DNA from: an uncultured Chlorobiaceae bacterium
GTDB taxonomy: Bacteria > Bacteroidota > Chlorobiia > Chlorobiales > Chlorobiaceae
Length of the DNA: 64,000 bases
Reading direction: 5' to 3'
NCBI GenBank assembly: GCA_903839405.1
Contig: CAIMCD010000008.1
Location: 1-64,000, forward strand
The notes beneath the pieces are model-generated. The model had not been told where the DNA came from. It made no database searches and saw only the letters and a program-made list of their open reading frames with translations. Positions 31,459 to 41,997 of this stretch are shown here, one piece after another (positions within the stretch are counted from its first letter, which is position 1; each line of letters opens with the position of its first letter). Position numbers and translations under genes: made by a program.

Positions 31459-31738
31459 TGACCTTTTTCTGTTCGGATTGCGACTGAAAAGAGTGTTCTG
31501 TCAACTCGCTTATTATACGCATTTTGATGTAAAGAGTTACAACTCTGGTCAGGAATTTTTGTTCGAGTGGAGTGCCATGGCGTTCCAGATTGCACCGAAC
31601 AGATCGATAACGCCAAAGAGGCTGCCCTGTAAGGGCGTGGAACGTTGGATGGTCGCACCGTGTTGGTGGTGATGTGTCGGGCTAGCAAAAGCACCCGGAC
31701 AAGCTTGTTGCTGAACCATTTTACTTCAGGAGTTGATC

Positions 31739-32818
31739 ATGTCCATACTGTTCTCCCCGACCATTCTTGGGTCAATCGTGCTTGAGAATCGAATCGTGAT
31801 GGCTCCGATGACGCGCAGTCGTGCAAATGGTAATATTCCCAATGCCTTGATGGCTGAGTATTACCTGCAACGCAGAACCGCCGGGCTCATCATTACCGAG
31901 GGCACATCCTCTTCTCCCAATGGACTGGGCTATCCGCGCATACCGGGCATATTCTCCGTGGAGCAGGTTGAGGGTTGGAAAGCCATTACCGAAGCGGTGC
32001 ATAACGAGGGGGGAAAGATATTTTTGCAGATCATGCATTGCGGCCGGATTGCTCATCCGCTCAATATGCCCGCCGGCGCTCGCTTGATTGCGCCTTCAGC
32101 CGTTGCTGCTGCGGGCGAGATGTACACCGATGCCGAGGGGCTGAAGCCATTCCCTCTGCCTCATGCCATGAGTGGGGAGGAGATCCGCTCCACGGTGGCA
32201 GAGTATGCCGAGGCTGCACGTCATGCTGTGGCCGCAGGGTTTGACGGCGTTGAGCTGCACGGTGCAAACGGCTATCTGCTTGAACAGTTCTTCCGCCCGA
32301 ATACAAACCTTCGCACCGACAGTTATGGCGGTTCCCTGGAAAACCGTGCACGGTTTGTGTTTGACGTCGTTGATGCGGTGGACCGGGCCATTGGCCGGGA
32401 CAGGGTCGGCATCCGGCTCTCCCCCTTCGGCGTCTTCAATGATATGCCGCTTTACGACGAGATGGAGGAGGAGTATACCTGGCTGGCCAAACAGCTTAAT
32501 CAATTGTCTCCGGCCTACATCCATCTTGTCGATCACTCCACAATGGGCGCACCGGTTGTGCCGGAGAGCATGAAGGCTACCTTTCGCCGAGAGTTCAAGG
32601 GAGCCCTGATTCTTTCCGGAGGTTACGACCGGGAGCGGGCTGAACGTGATCTGGCCGGGGGCAAGTGTGATCTCATTGCCGTCGGGCGGCCGTATATTGC
32701 CAATTCAGACCTTGTTGAACGATGGAAAACCGGAGCCCCTCTGAACGCTCCCGATACCGATACCTTCTACTCTCCCGGTTCAAAAGGGTATACCGATTAT
32801 CCGGCGTTGCATGCATAG
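31739..32818 (+). CDS. Old yellow enzyme family alkene reductase (NemA-like)
   Basis: MAPMTRSRANGNIPN, GFDGVELHGANGYLLEQFFRPNTNLRTDSYGGSLENRARF. Confidence 0.93.
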   Translation: MSILFSPTILGSIVLENRIVMAPMTRSRANGNIPNALMAEYYLQRRTAGLIITEGTSSSPNGLGYPRIPGIFSVEQVEGWKAITEAVHNEGGKIFLQIMHCGRIAHPLNMPAGARLIAPSAVAAAGEMYTDAEGLKPFPLPHAMSGEEIRSTVAEYAEAARHAVAAGFDGVELHGANGYLLEQFFRPNTNLRTDSYGGSLENRARFVFDVVDAVDRAIGRDRVGIRLSPFGVFNDMPLYDEMEEEYTWLAKQLNQLSPAYIHLVDHSTMGAPVVPESMKATFRREFKGALILSGGYDRERAERDLAGGKCDLIAVGRPYIANSDLVERWKTGAPLNAPDTDTFYSPGSKGYTDYPALHA

Positions 32819-32897
32819 GCTCTTTTCAACCATGCCGATCTCTTGCTTGATTTGAATTTGGTGGTGAATTTCACCCGCCCAACCCTGACCTCTCACC

Positions 32898-33359
32898 ATG
32901 AAGCTCTCTTTTCAACCGACGGAGATCGGAACAATTGGTATAGCTGAGTCTGGAGGTTTTATAACCAACCTCTGGTTTGCTACAGACCAGATTCCTCCAA
33001 AGGTTGAAATCGGTGAAACGGAGCTCTTGAGCGAGGCCTTTCGGCAGTTGGAGGCCTACCTTGCGGGTGAGCTGAGGGGTTTTTCACTGCCGCTTGCTCC
33101 TGCGGGTACACCCTTTATGCGCTCTATATGGAAACAGCTCTCTCTCATTCCTTACGGGAGCACGGCTACCTACAAGGGGATCGCCACTTTGGCAGGAAAT
33201 CCCCGTGCCGTGCGTGCGGTTGGGATGGCCAGTAACCGGAACCCTCTGCCGCTCTTTATTGCCTGCCACAGGGTGATTGGCAGCGACGGCTCTCTGACCG
33301 GCTACCGTGGTGGGCTGGCGTTGAAAAAGTGGTTGCTTGAGCTTGAGCAAAAGAGATAA
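32898..33359 (+). CDS. Methylated-DNA--protein-cysteine methyltransferase (Ogt-like)
   Basis: IPYGSTATYKGIA, GMASNRNPLPLFIACHRVIGSDGSLTGYRGGL. Confidence 0.92.
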   Translation: MKLSFQPTEIGTIGIAESGGFITNLWFATDQIPPKVEIGETELLSEAFRQLEAYLAGELRGFSLPLAPAGTPFMRSIWKQLSLIPYGSTATYKGIATLAGNPRAVRAVGMASNRNPLPLFIACHRVIGSDGSLTGYRGGLALKKWLLELEQKR

Positions 33360-33454
33360 GCCGTTGTTACCGGTGTTACAAAAACAGTACAGTCGTTATA
33401 AAATATTTTTTGTCATCTGAGGGTTGCGAGTTGAGATGTTCGTTTTGAAGCGGG

Positions 33455-34363
33455 TTGCTGGATATCGATTCTTCAATGGATTTCGAAAACCAAGGAGGCT
33501 ATCACTTGAACACCAAAAAGTTTCTTCTCATGCATGCGGCCCTCTTCTGTGCCCTGCTCTTCAATCTCTATCCCGGTTATGCCACAGCGAAAGAGCGTGC
33601 GGTTACTCCCCAGGAAAAGGTTGCTCCCCAATCCGGCAATCGTCAGGAGTTTCTGGCGGGTTATCTTGCCACCGATCAAGCTCCGGGCAGTCTTCGGCTG
33701 CTTCCCGCTCCTCCGGCTCTCGGTTCTGCCGCTTTTGCGCTTGATGAAGATGTTGCCCGCCGCACCTTTGCCGTTCGCCAGACAGCACGTTACGCACTTG
33801 CGCTTTCAGATTTTGACCTGAATTTCCCCCATGCCGCCGGTACCTTTTCCTGTGCTTTGAACGCTCCGGTTACCGAAAAGGATACACCGCGCCTTTACCT
33901 CTTGTTGCGCCGGACCATGACGGATGTGGCAATGTCAACCCGGGCCGCAAAGGGTTATTATAAACGCCCGCGTCCCTTCATGGTGAACCATGAGCCGATC
34001 TGCGCTCCTGAAATGAGAGCCATGCTGGAGAGCGACGGCTCCTACCCTTCGGGGCATACGGCGATCGGCTGGGCCTGGGCGCTTATTCTCACCGAGATAT
34101 CTCCGGATCAAACTGACGCCATCCTTGTTCGTGGCCGGGCTTTTGGCGAGAGCCGCAACGTTTGCAATCATCACTGGTACAGCGATGTGCAGTGGGGGCG
34201 TGTGATGGGTGCGGCAACTGTTGCCCGGCTGCACGCGGTTGAGGAGTTTCGCCGGGATCTGGATGCTGCTCGGGAGGAGCTTCTGGCGGTTCGCAAAAAA
34301 GGGTTGACGCCGGTGCGCAATTGCAGTGAGGAAGCCGCGGCTCTTGCTCAACCGCCCTACTGA
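33455..34363 (+). CDS. Class A acid phosphatase (PAP2 superfamily)
   Basis: KGYYKRPRPF, SYPSGHTAIGWAW, GESRNVCNHHWYSDVQ; signal peptide from about 33509. Confidence 0.9.
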   Translation: MLDIDSSMDFENQGGYHLNTKKFLLMHAALFCALLFNLYPGYATAKERAVTPQEKVAPQSGNRQEFLAGYLATDQAPGSLRLLPAPPALGSAAFALDEDVARRTFAVRQTARYALALSDFDLNFPHAAGTFSCALNAPVTEKDTPRLYLLLRRTMTDVAMSTRAAKGYYKRPRPFMVNHEPICAPEMRAMLESDGSYPSGHTAIGWAWALILTEISPDQTDAILVRGRAFGESRNVCNHHWYSDVQWGRVMGAATVARLHAVEEFRRDLDAAREELLAVRKKGLTPVRNCSEEAAALAQPPY

Positions 34364-34387
34364 TTAATCCTGGTTGCTTTCATGAAA

Positions 34388-34427
34388 ACTCCACAAGGCT
34401 TAGTGCTGATACACAGCCTTGTGGAGT
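34388..34427. terminator. Stem-loop between convergent genes
   Basis: Perfect 13-bp stem ACTCCACAAGGCT/AGCCTTGTGGAGT. Confidence 0.6.
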
Positions 34428-34441
34428 CATTGGAGGGTGGG

Positions 34442-34654
34442 TTACTCCTCGTTTGAATCGGTGAGGGAGTCTTCAGCTTCAGCCCAGTCCTCATCATGGT
34501 AACCGTGTTGTTTCCCTTTTGCTTCCCACCTGAAGTAAGCTGCAAGCCTGATTTGTTCCTCGCGCATTTCCGGTGTCACCTCCTCTTTTGTTTCCGGATT
34601 TACCTGGCTGGTATCTTTTGCTGGTTCTTCTGATTTGTTTGATCCGTTTGACAT
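34442..34654 (-). CDS. Small DUF2934-like protein
   Basis: [30 protein letters not shown]. Confidence 0.6.
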   Translation of the reverse strand: MSNGSNKSEEPAKDTSQVNPETKEEVTPEMREEQIRLAAYFRWEAKGKQHGYHDEDWAEAEDSLTDSNEE

Positions 34655-34990
34655 GGCAGGTCGTGTTTGGCGTTATGAAACAATAATGAACTTCCAATAT
34701 TTAAACATATAAAATAGCACAAAGTATTAATAACGAGTTCACATAAATGTTTCAAAATTTTTTCAGCAGACGGGTTTCAGCGCCAGGATTTCGAATGTTC
34801 AACGTATTTTTATACACACAGGAAAAATAAAGGTTCATCTCAACCTCTTCTTGCCGCTCCATGATGCACTTTTTTTTCTTGAAAAGAGAAAATGTGCAGA
34901 TTGTGCAAATATTGCGGAAGATTGTCTATCGTTATTCAGGCCGAAGCAACTTATGTTGCAGTTGTCGAGTTGTGATTATGCAAGAATGAG

Positions 34991-35905
34991 GTGCAGTGGA
35001 CTCGCTGGAGAGAAGTTTTCAATAATGGAGTGTTTGAAGTGAACCCGACTCTTGATATACCGGTTGCAAGACTTGAAGATACCTTTTTCGAGATCGTTAC
35101 CCTTGAAAATTCCCGGTTTGAGTTGAATCGTGACAATCATCGGCACGATTTTTTCGAGATACTCTGGTTTACCTCGTCACCCGGTACGCTTCATTCTATT
35201 GATTTTTCGTTCTATCCGGTTGAATCCGATCTGCTTTATTTTCTCGCTCCGGGTCAGGTTCATGCCTATGAAGGAGAGGTGCCATCGGGCTATGTTGTTG
35301 TTTTTTCGCTTGAAGTTTTTAGCACGATCATGAATCCCCAGCTCAGGGTGCTCTTCAACCCGTTCATGAACAGCGGTATCCGGATAGGGGAGGCGCAAAA
35401 GGGTGTGCTTCAGCAACTGGCCGAGCTTATGGTGGCAGAATCACGGGGGGATAAGAACTATTTTATTCTGCTTTGTTATCTTAAGGCATTTCTCATGCAT
35501 ATTGCAAGAACATATCGTGAAGCGGTTTTTGCTTTCGACAAGAGCGGTCAGCGTATGAGCCTGCTCTTTGAGCTGCTGGAAGCGCACTACCGCAAAGAGC
35601 GTCATGCGGCTTTTTATGCCTCGGCACTTGGCATTACGCCGAAGCGGCTCAATGAGATTCTTCATGAGAAATATGATCTCACCCTGACCCGTATCCTCCA
35701 CATGCGTCTTATTCTTGAGGCGAAGCGGGAGATCGCGTATGGAAAGAAAAGTCTCAAGCAGATCTCTTTTGAGCTTGGCTTCAGCGATCAGGCATATTTC
35801 AGCAGGTTTTTCAAGGTGCAGACCGGTATCATGCCCCTGGAGTTCAGAGGCCGGATATTTCGGCTACCGGAGAGAGATGAAGCGAAACGATTTTCAGAGG
35901 AGTAA
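34991..35905 (+). CDS. AraC-family transcriptional regulator
   Basis: Cupin-like N-terminus and C-terminal AraC HTH: KSLKQISFELGFSDQAYFSRFFKVQTGIMPLEFR. Confidence 0.93.
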   Translation: MQWTRWREVFNNGVFEVNPTLDIPVARLEDTFFEIVTLENSRFELNRDNHRHDFFEILWFTSSPGTLHSIDFSFYPVESDLLYFLAPGQVHAYEGEVPSGYVVVFSLEVFSTIMNPQLRVLFNPFMNSGIRIGEAQKGVLQQLAELMVAESRGDKNYFILLCYLKAFLMHIARTYREAVFAFDKSGQRMSLLFELLEAHYRKERHAAFYASALGITPKRLNEILHEKYDLTLTRILHMRLILEAKREIAYGKKSLKQISFELGFSDQAYFSRFFKVQTGIMPLEFRGRIFRLPERDEAKRFSEE

Positions 35906-35915
35906 ATAAAACGAG

Positions 35916-37091
35916 ATGATGTATAAAACAACGAGAAACAGCTTTTTCAAAATTCCGGTTCTGATTGGAATGTGCCTGCCGTTACTTTTCTGGGGTTGCG
36001 GATCGGGAGATGGCGCTAAGGATGCAAAGAAAAAGGAGGCCCCCGCTCTGCCGGTTGCGACGCTCTCGCTCTCTGACGCAACGGTGAGCACGAGCTATTC
36101 AGCCCTGCTTGAAGGGAGGGTCAATGTGGAAATCCGTCCGCAGGTTGACGGGACGCTCCGCAAAATTTATGTGGATGAGGGTGATTACGTCAAGGCCGGC
36201 CAGCCGCTTTTTCAAATTGATGACCGCCTTTACCGGGAGCAGTACAACAGCGCTCTCGGGGCCCAACATGCCGCAGAGGCCAGCCTTGCCGTTGCCCGCC
36301 TTGACACGGAGAAGCTGGTGCCGTTGGTGCAGAACAAGGTGATCTCTGAAATACAGCTTAAAAGCGCCCAGGCCCACCTTCAGGCCTCTCGGGCCGCTGT
36401 GGAGCAGGCAAAAGCTGCCAGTCGTTCGGCCGCGCTCAATCTGGAGTATGCATTGATCAAGGCTCCGGTAAGCGGTTATATCGGCACCATTCCTTTGCGC
36501 CAGGGGAGTCTGGTTATCAAAAACCAGAGCCAGTTTCTGACGCTTCTCTGCGATGTCAGCGAGATCAAGGCCTCTTTCAGCATGAGTGAAATTGACTTTA
36601 TACGCTTCCGGCAGCAATATGCGGGAAGCTCAATTGAGGAGAAGCTGAAGCGGGTTGCCCCGGTATCGCTGATCATGGCTGACGGCAGCCGGTATGAGCT
36701 GAAAGGAAGAATCAAGACCATAAGCGGGCAGTTTGATACAGCCACCGGTTCGGTTGGCATTGAGGCTCTGTTTCCGAATCCCAAGGGGTTGCTGCGTTCC
36801 GGAAATACGGGCAAGGTGGTTGTGGAATCACTCTACAAGAGTGTGCTGCAGGTACCACAGGCCGCAACGGTTGAGCTGCAGGACAAGATTTTTGTCTTTC
36901 TGCTTGGGAAAGGTAACCGGTTGAAGAAGCAGGTGATTACCGTTTCCGGTACGAGCGGCAATAACTATATCGTCAGTTCCGGCCTGAATGCGGGCGATAC
37001 CATCGTGACAACCGGTGTTGAAAAATTGCAGGATGGTGCGCCGATCAAACCGCTACGGAGCAGCGGGCCGTCAGCCGCTTCCCGGCCATAA
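35916..37091 (+). CDS. RND efflux periplasmic adaptor (MFP)
   Basis: Lipoprotein-type N-terminus LLFWGCGSG; EIRPQVDGTLRKIYVDEGDYVKAGQPLFQID. Confidence 0.95.
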   Translation: MMYKTTRNSFFKIPVLIGMCLPLLFWGCGSGDGAKDAKKKEAPALPVATLSLSDATVSTSYSALLEGRVNVEIRPQVDGTLRKIYVDEGDYVKAGQPLFQIDDRLYREQYNSALGAQHAAEASLAVARLDTEKLVPLVQNKVISEIQLKSAQAHLQASRAAVEQAKAASRSAALNLEYALIKAPVSGYIGTIPLRQGSLVIKNQSQFLTLLCDVSEIKASFSMSEIDFIRFRQQYAGSSIEEKLKRVAPVSLIMADGSRYELKGRIKTISGQFDTATGSVGIEALFPNPKGLLRSGNTGKVVVESLYKSVLQVPQAATVELQDKIFVFLLGKGNRLKKQVITVSGTSGNNYIVSSGLNAGDTIVTTGVEKLQDGAPIKPLRSSGPSAASRP

Positions 37092-37168
37092 CGAGAGAGA
37101 GAAGGGAGTAATGGGTCAAGATATTTTTTCCCGCTTCATGGCGGCCAGAGCTAAACGTAAGTAACTCA

Positions 37169-40100
37169 ATGTTTGAACGATTTATTTCAAGGCCGGTGCT
37201 GGCCACCGTGATATCGGTGATTCTGGTTATCCTCGGTGTTGTCGGCATGACCCAGCTCTCCATCACACGCTTTCCGGATATTGCTCCGCCGAGTGTTGCC
37301 GTTTCGGCCAGCTATCCCGGTGCAAGTGCTGAAACCGTTGGACGCTCGGTAGCTCCTCCTCTGGAAGAGGCGATCAATGGTGTGGAGAACATGACCTACA
37401 TGACCTCCACCTCGGCCAACGATGGCTCACTCTCCATAACGGTCTTTTTCAAGCAGGGCACCAACCCCGACCAGGCCGCGGTCAATGTGCAGAACCGGGT
37501 GGCGCAGGCCGCAAGCCGACTTCCTTCAGAGGTCAACCAGATTGGTGTTTCAACCGTCAAGCGCCAGAACAGCCAGATCATGCTCATCAATCTGGCCAGC
37601 AGCTCCAGGCAGTTTGACCAGACCTTCCTGCAGAACTATGCCAAAATCAATATTGTCGACGATCTGGCAAGGGTTCCGGGTGTTGGTCAGGTATCGGTTT
37701 ACGGCAATCTGGATTACTCCATGCGTATCTGGCTGCGCCCGCAGCAGATGGCGGCCTACAAGGTTACCCCGCAGGAGGTGGCTGCGGCCATTCAGAGCCA
37801 GAACCTTGAAGCGGCTCCCGGCTCGTTCGGCGAGAACAGCTCGCAGCCGATGCAGTATGTGATGAAGTACAAGGGCAAGAATCCCTATCCCGGTGATTAT
37901 GAACAGATGGTCATCCGGGCAAAGTCGGACGGTTCACTGCTCCGACTTGGCGATATTGCCCGTGTCGAGTTCGGCGCCTACCGCTACACAGTCGATACCA
38001 AGGCGAACGGAGAGCCTTCGGTTGTGCTTGCGGTCTATCAGGCTCCGGGATCGAATGCCAACACGGTTGAGACTGGTCTGCGCAAGGTGCTTCAAAAAGC
38101 ATCACTCTCGTTTCCTTCCGGCGTCACCTATGCCATTCCCTTCAGTTCAAAGAAGGTGGTTGACGAGTCGATTGAGCAGGTTCAGCATACGCTTATTGAA
38201 GCCTTCCTTCTGGTCTTTCTGGTGGTCTTCCTCTTTCTGCAGGATCTGCGTTCCACCATTATTCCAGCCATTGCCGTGCCGGTTGCCATTATCGGCACCT
38301 TCTTTTTTATGAATCTCTTTGGTTTTTCCATCAACGTGCTGACCCTTTTCGGCCTGGTGCTGGCGATCGGTATTGTGGTTGACGATGCCATTGTGGTGGT
38401 TGAGGCGGTCCATGCCAAAATGGAGGAGAAGAACTATCCGGCCAAAGTTGCAACGGTTTCGGCCATGCGGGAGATCACGACCGCTATCGTGACCATTACG
38501 TTGGTGATGGCCTCGGTCTTTCTGCCGGTTGGATTTCTCCAGGGCTCAACCGGTGTTTTTTACCGCCAGTTCGCCTTTACCCTTGCCATCGCCATTCTTA
38601 TTTCGGCCCTTAATGCCCTGACGCTTAGTCCAGCCCTCTGCGCGCTTTTTCTTACCAATCTTCACGATCCGGATGGTAAAGGGAGAGCGGAAAAGAGAGG
38701 CCGGTTTAGTGGTTTCGGCCAGCGGTTTTTTGCCGGCTTTAATGTGGGCTTTGATCTCTTGAAGCGTAAATATCTCGGTGCCCTGATTTTTCTGATCCGC
38801 CACAAGAGCGTCACCTTCACCTTTCTCGGCCTGCTGGTCTGTCTCTCAATCTGGATGTTCAAGGTCACGCCGACCGGATTTATTCCGGATGAGGATAACG
38901 GCTTTGTGATTGTTTCCGTCACCCTGCCGCCGGGCGCCTCCTTTACCCGGACGCAGGCCGCCATGGACAAGGCCGCCGAAACGCTGAGGGCCATGCCGGC
39001 CGTCAAGAAGGTGCTCTCGATTGCAGGCATTAACGTGCTTTCAAGAAGCTCTTCGCCCTCATCTGGACTCCTTTTTCTTCAGCTTAAAGATCAGAATGAG
39101 CGCGGGCCGAACGGCAATATCAAGAAGCTGCTAGCCTCCATTTCACAGAAACTCTCCAACCGGGAGGGCTCCTTTTTTGCGCTCGCCCAGCCGACGGTTC
39201 CCGGCTTTGGTACGGTCAGCGGCCTTGAGTTTGTTTTGCAGGATCGCAGCGGCGGCGCGCTTGACAAGTTCGGCGGTGTGGCGCAGAGCTTTATTGGCGA
39301 ATTGATGAAACGCCCGGAAATCGGTTTTGCCTTTACCACCTTCAAGGCCACCTATCCCCAGTATGAGCTTGAGGTTGATAATATCAAGGCGGCCCAGCTC
39401 GGCGTGAACGTCCGCGATCTCTTGACCGTGCTGCAGGCCTACTATGGCAGTTTGCAGGCATCGGATTTTAACCGATTCAGCAAGTACTACCGGGTGGTGA
39501 TGCAGGCCGAGCCGGGGGATCGTTCGGTACCCGGCTCCCTGAATGGTATTTTTGTCAAGAATGCCTCTGGCTCCATGGTGCCGGTGACCTCGGTCATCAC
39601 CCTGAAGCGGGTCTATGGCACCGAATCGGTTGACCATTTCAATCTCTTTAATGCCATCTCGATCAATGCGGTGGTGAAACCGGGCTTCAGTACCGGCCAG
39701 GCCATCAAGGCGGTTGAAGAGGTTTCCGCGAGCAACCTTCCTTCGGGCTACACCTATGACTGGAAAGGCCAAAGCCGTGAGGAGCTTGAGTCAAGCGGCG
39801 GGCTTCTCCTGATTTTTCTCCTCTCGGTGATCTTTGTCTACTTTTTGCTGGCAGCGCTGTACGAGAGCTATCTCTTGCCGCTTGCCGTGATGTTTTCCAT
39901 TCCGACCGGACTGCTTGGGGTGTTTATCGGTATCAAGCTGGCCGGCATTGAGAACAATATCTATGTGCAGGTTGCCGTTATCATGTTGATCGGGCTTTTG
40001 GCCAAGAATGCCATTTTGATTGTTGAGTTTGCCCTGCAGCGGAGGGTTAGCGGCAAGTCGCTTTCGGCATCGGCTATTGCTGGGGCAAGAGCACGGCTTC

Positions 40101-40381
40101 GGCCAATTCTGATGACCTCGCTCGCCTTTGTTGCCGGGTTGCTGCCCCTTTTGTTTGTTACCGGGCCGGCGGCCCAGGGCAACCACTCCATCGGTGCAGC
40201 GGCTATCGGAGGGATGTTTATCGGGATGCTGCTTGGTATTCTGGTCGTTCCGGTGCTCTTTATTTTGTTCCAGCATCTGCAGGAGCAGATAACCGGCCCA
40301 GCCGCGACCATCGTTGAGGCCGGGGAGCTGCTTGAAGCGGTTGAACGAGGTGAAAAAGAGCGTTCCCTAGAGCGGTCATAG
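37169..40381 (+). CDS. RND efflux pump inner-membrane transporter (HAE1/AcrB type)
   Basis: 1070 aa; FERFISRPVLATVISVILVILG, GIVVDDAIVVVEAV, MTSLAFVAGLLPLLF. Confidence 0.97.
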   Translation: MFERFISRPVLATVISVILVILGVVGMTQLSITRFPDIAPPSVAVSASYPGASAETVGRSVAPPLEEAINGVENMTYMTSTSANDGSLSITVFFKQGTNPDQAAVNVQNRVAQAASRLPSEVNQIGVSTVKRQNSQIMLINLASSSRQFDQTFLQNYAKINIVDDLARVPGVGQVSVYGNLDYSMRIWLRPQQMAAYKVTPQEVAAAIQSQNLEAAPGSFGENSSQPMQYVMKYKGKNPYPGDYEQMVIRAKSDGSLLRLGDIARVEFGAYRYTVDTKANGEPSVVLAVYQAPGSNANTVETGLRKVLQKASLSFPSGVTYAIPFSSKKVVDESIEQVQHTLIEAFLLVFLVVFLFLQDLRSTIIPAIAVPVAIIGTFFFMNLFGFSINVLTLFGLVLAIGIVVDDAIVVVEAVHAKMEEKNYPAKVATVSAMREITTAIVTITLVMASVFLPVGFLQGSTGVFYRQFAFTLAIAILISALNALTLSPALCALFLTNLHDPDGKGRAEKRGRFSGFGQRFFAGFNVGFDLLKRKYLGALIFLIRHKSVTFTFLGLLVCLSIWMFKVTPTGFIPDEDNGFVIVSVTLPPGASFTRTQAAMDKAAETLRAMPAVKKVLSIAGINVLSRSSSPSSGLLFLQLKDQNERGPNGNIKKLLASISQKLSNREGSFFALAQPTVPGFGTVSGLEFVLQDRSGGALDKFGGVAQSFIGELMKRPEIGFAFTTFKATYPQYELEVDNIKAAQLGVNVRDLLTVLQAYYGSLQASDFNRFSKYYRVVMQAEPGDRSVPGSLNGIFVKNASGSMVPVTSVITLKRVYGTESVDHFNLFNAISINAVVKPGFSTGQAIKAVEEVSASNLPSGYTYDWKGQSREELESSGGLLLIFLLSVIFVYFLLAALYESYLLPLAVMFSIPTGLLGVFIGIKLAGIENNIYVQVAVIMLIGLLAKNAILIVEFALQRRVSGKSLSASAIAGARARLRPILMTSLAFVAGLLPLLFVTGPAAQGNHSIGAAAIGGMFIGMLLGILVVPVLFILFQHLQEQITGPAATIVEAGELLEAVERGEKERSLERS

Positions 40382-40409
40382 TGAGTAACGTTTTATGCAA
40401 GTTTAAGTT

Positions 40410-41837
40410 ATGAGAATAGAACTAAAAAGATTTTTATTTCCGGTCGTGCTGCTTGTCACGAGCACAACCCTTCTGGCATGCAGTGCAACCCGGGAGTACA
40501 AGCAACCGGATGTGCAGCTTCCCGCCGCTTACCGTGGCTCATCGCCGGCGGCTCCGGCCATTCGTGCCGATAGCGCTCTTGCCGCCATGCCTTACCGGAG
40601 TTTTTTTACCGATCCGGCACTGCGGGAGCTGATTGAAGGTGCTGTAGCGGAGAATATTGACCTGCAGGTTGCCTTGAAAAATATCGATTTTGCCCGCCAG
40701 ACCCTTAACTCAGCCAAGCTCGGCAATCTCCCGACCGTGAGCCTCGGCGTCACAGCTTCCCAGAGCCGTCCCTCCGATAACGGATCCAAGGCGAGGGCGG
40801 CTGGAGATAAAACGCTTGACGAATATATCGCTTCAGGATCGGCTTCATGGGAAGCGGATATCTGGGGCAAAATCCGGAGCAGGAAGAGCGCAGCTTTGGC
40901 CGGATATCTGAAAACCGGGGAAGCGGCAAAGGCGATTCATACCCGCCTTGTGGCCGATGTGGCCGCAGGCTATTACAACCTGCTTATGCTGGATGAGCAG
41001 CTTCTCAGTTCACAAAAAAACCTTGCACTGGCCGATACAACCTTGCGGATGATACGTTTGCAGTATGATGCCGGCCAGCTCACCACGCTTGCGGTGCAGC
41101 AACAGGAGGCTTCACGGGAGTCTATTGCTCTCTCTCTTCCGGTAATAGAGCAGAAAATAGCCGCGCAGGAAAATGCCCTCAGCATTCTTTCCGGGAAGAT
41201 GCCTGCTTCCATTCACCGACAGAGAGCGCTTTTTACAATCAAGTTTACCGATGATCTTTCGGCGGGTATTCCTGTTTCGCTCTTGCAGAACCGGTCGGAT
41301 GTCCGTGCTGCGGAACTGGCCGTAAGGGAGGCTTATGCCAATACGGGTGAAGCCAAAGCAAATCTTTATCCATCACTGACCCTGAGTGCGCAGGGAGGTG
41401 TGGACGCCTTGAGTGCCTCCAGGTGGTTTACCTTTCCCGGTTCCCTTTTCAGCTTTGTGCAGGGAGCTGTGGTGCAGCCGGTTTTTCAGCATGGAGAGTT
41501 GCGGGCCAAGTATGAGCAGTCAAAAATCAAGCAGCAGCAGTCGGAGCTTGAGTTCAAGCGCTCGCTGCTCAAAGCTGTAGCGGAGGTTTCGGATGCACTG
41601 GTCGCGATTGAGAAGATCAAAAGCGAGGAGGTTATTGCCGCCCGTCGCCTCGCCACCCTCCAGAGTGCCGTGGCCAATGCCGGAATGCTATTCAACAGTG
41701 GCATGGCGACCTATCTGGAAGTTATTCTGGCCCAAACCAATGCGTTGCAGGCAGAGCTCACCCTGGCCGATATCCGCCGCCAGCACCTTGTCGCCCTCTC
41801 AGAACTCTACCGTTCGCTGGGAGGGGGATGGCAGTAG
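40410..41837 (+). CDS. Outer-membrane efflux lipoprotein (NodT/OprM type)
   Basis: Lipoprotein signal LLACSATREYKQPDVQLP; LLQNRSDVRAAELAVREAYANTGEAKANLYPSL. Confidence 0.95.
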   Translation: MRIELKRFLFPVVLLVTSTTLLACSATREYKQPDVQLPAAYRGSSPAAPAIRADSALAAMPYRSFFTDPALRELIEGAVAENIDLQVALKNIDFARQTLNSAKLGNLPTVSLGVTASQSRPSDNGSKARAAGDKTLDEYIASGSASWEADIWGKIRSRKSAALAGYLKTGEAAKAIHTRLVADVAAGYYNLLMLDEQLLSSQKNLALADTTLRMIRLQYDAGQLTTLAVQQQEASRESIALSLPVIEQKIAAQENALSILSGKMPASIHRQRALFTIKFTDDLSAGIPVSLLQNRSDVRAAELAVREAYANTGEAKANLYPSLTLSAQGGVDALSASRWFTFPGSLFSFVQGAVVQPVFQHGELRAKYEQSKIKQQQSELEFKRSLLKAVAEVSDALVAIEKIKSEEVIAARRLATLQSAVANAGMLFNSGMATYLEVILAQTNALQAELTLADIRRQHLVALSELYRSLGGGWQ

Positions 41838-41997
41838 CTTCCTCAAGGAGTATCCGTTTTCCAGGGCATTGCACACCCTGCACCGTTTTTCTCCGGTTCG
41901 ACAAACTGGAAGGAGATGAACGGTTTGCCTCTCTTGCCTGTTTTATTTAAAACATTTACTACAGTTTGTGCAATCACATCAAGGACAATCAATCATC

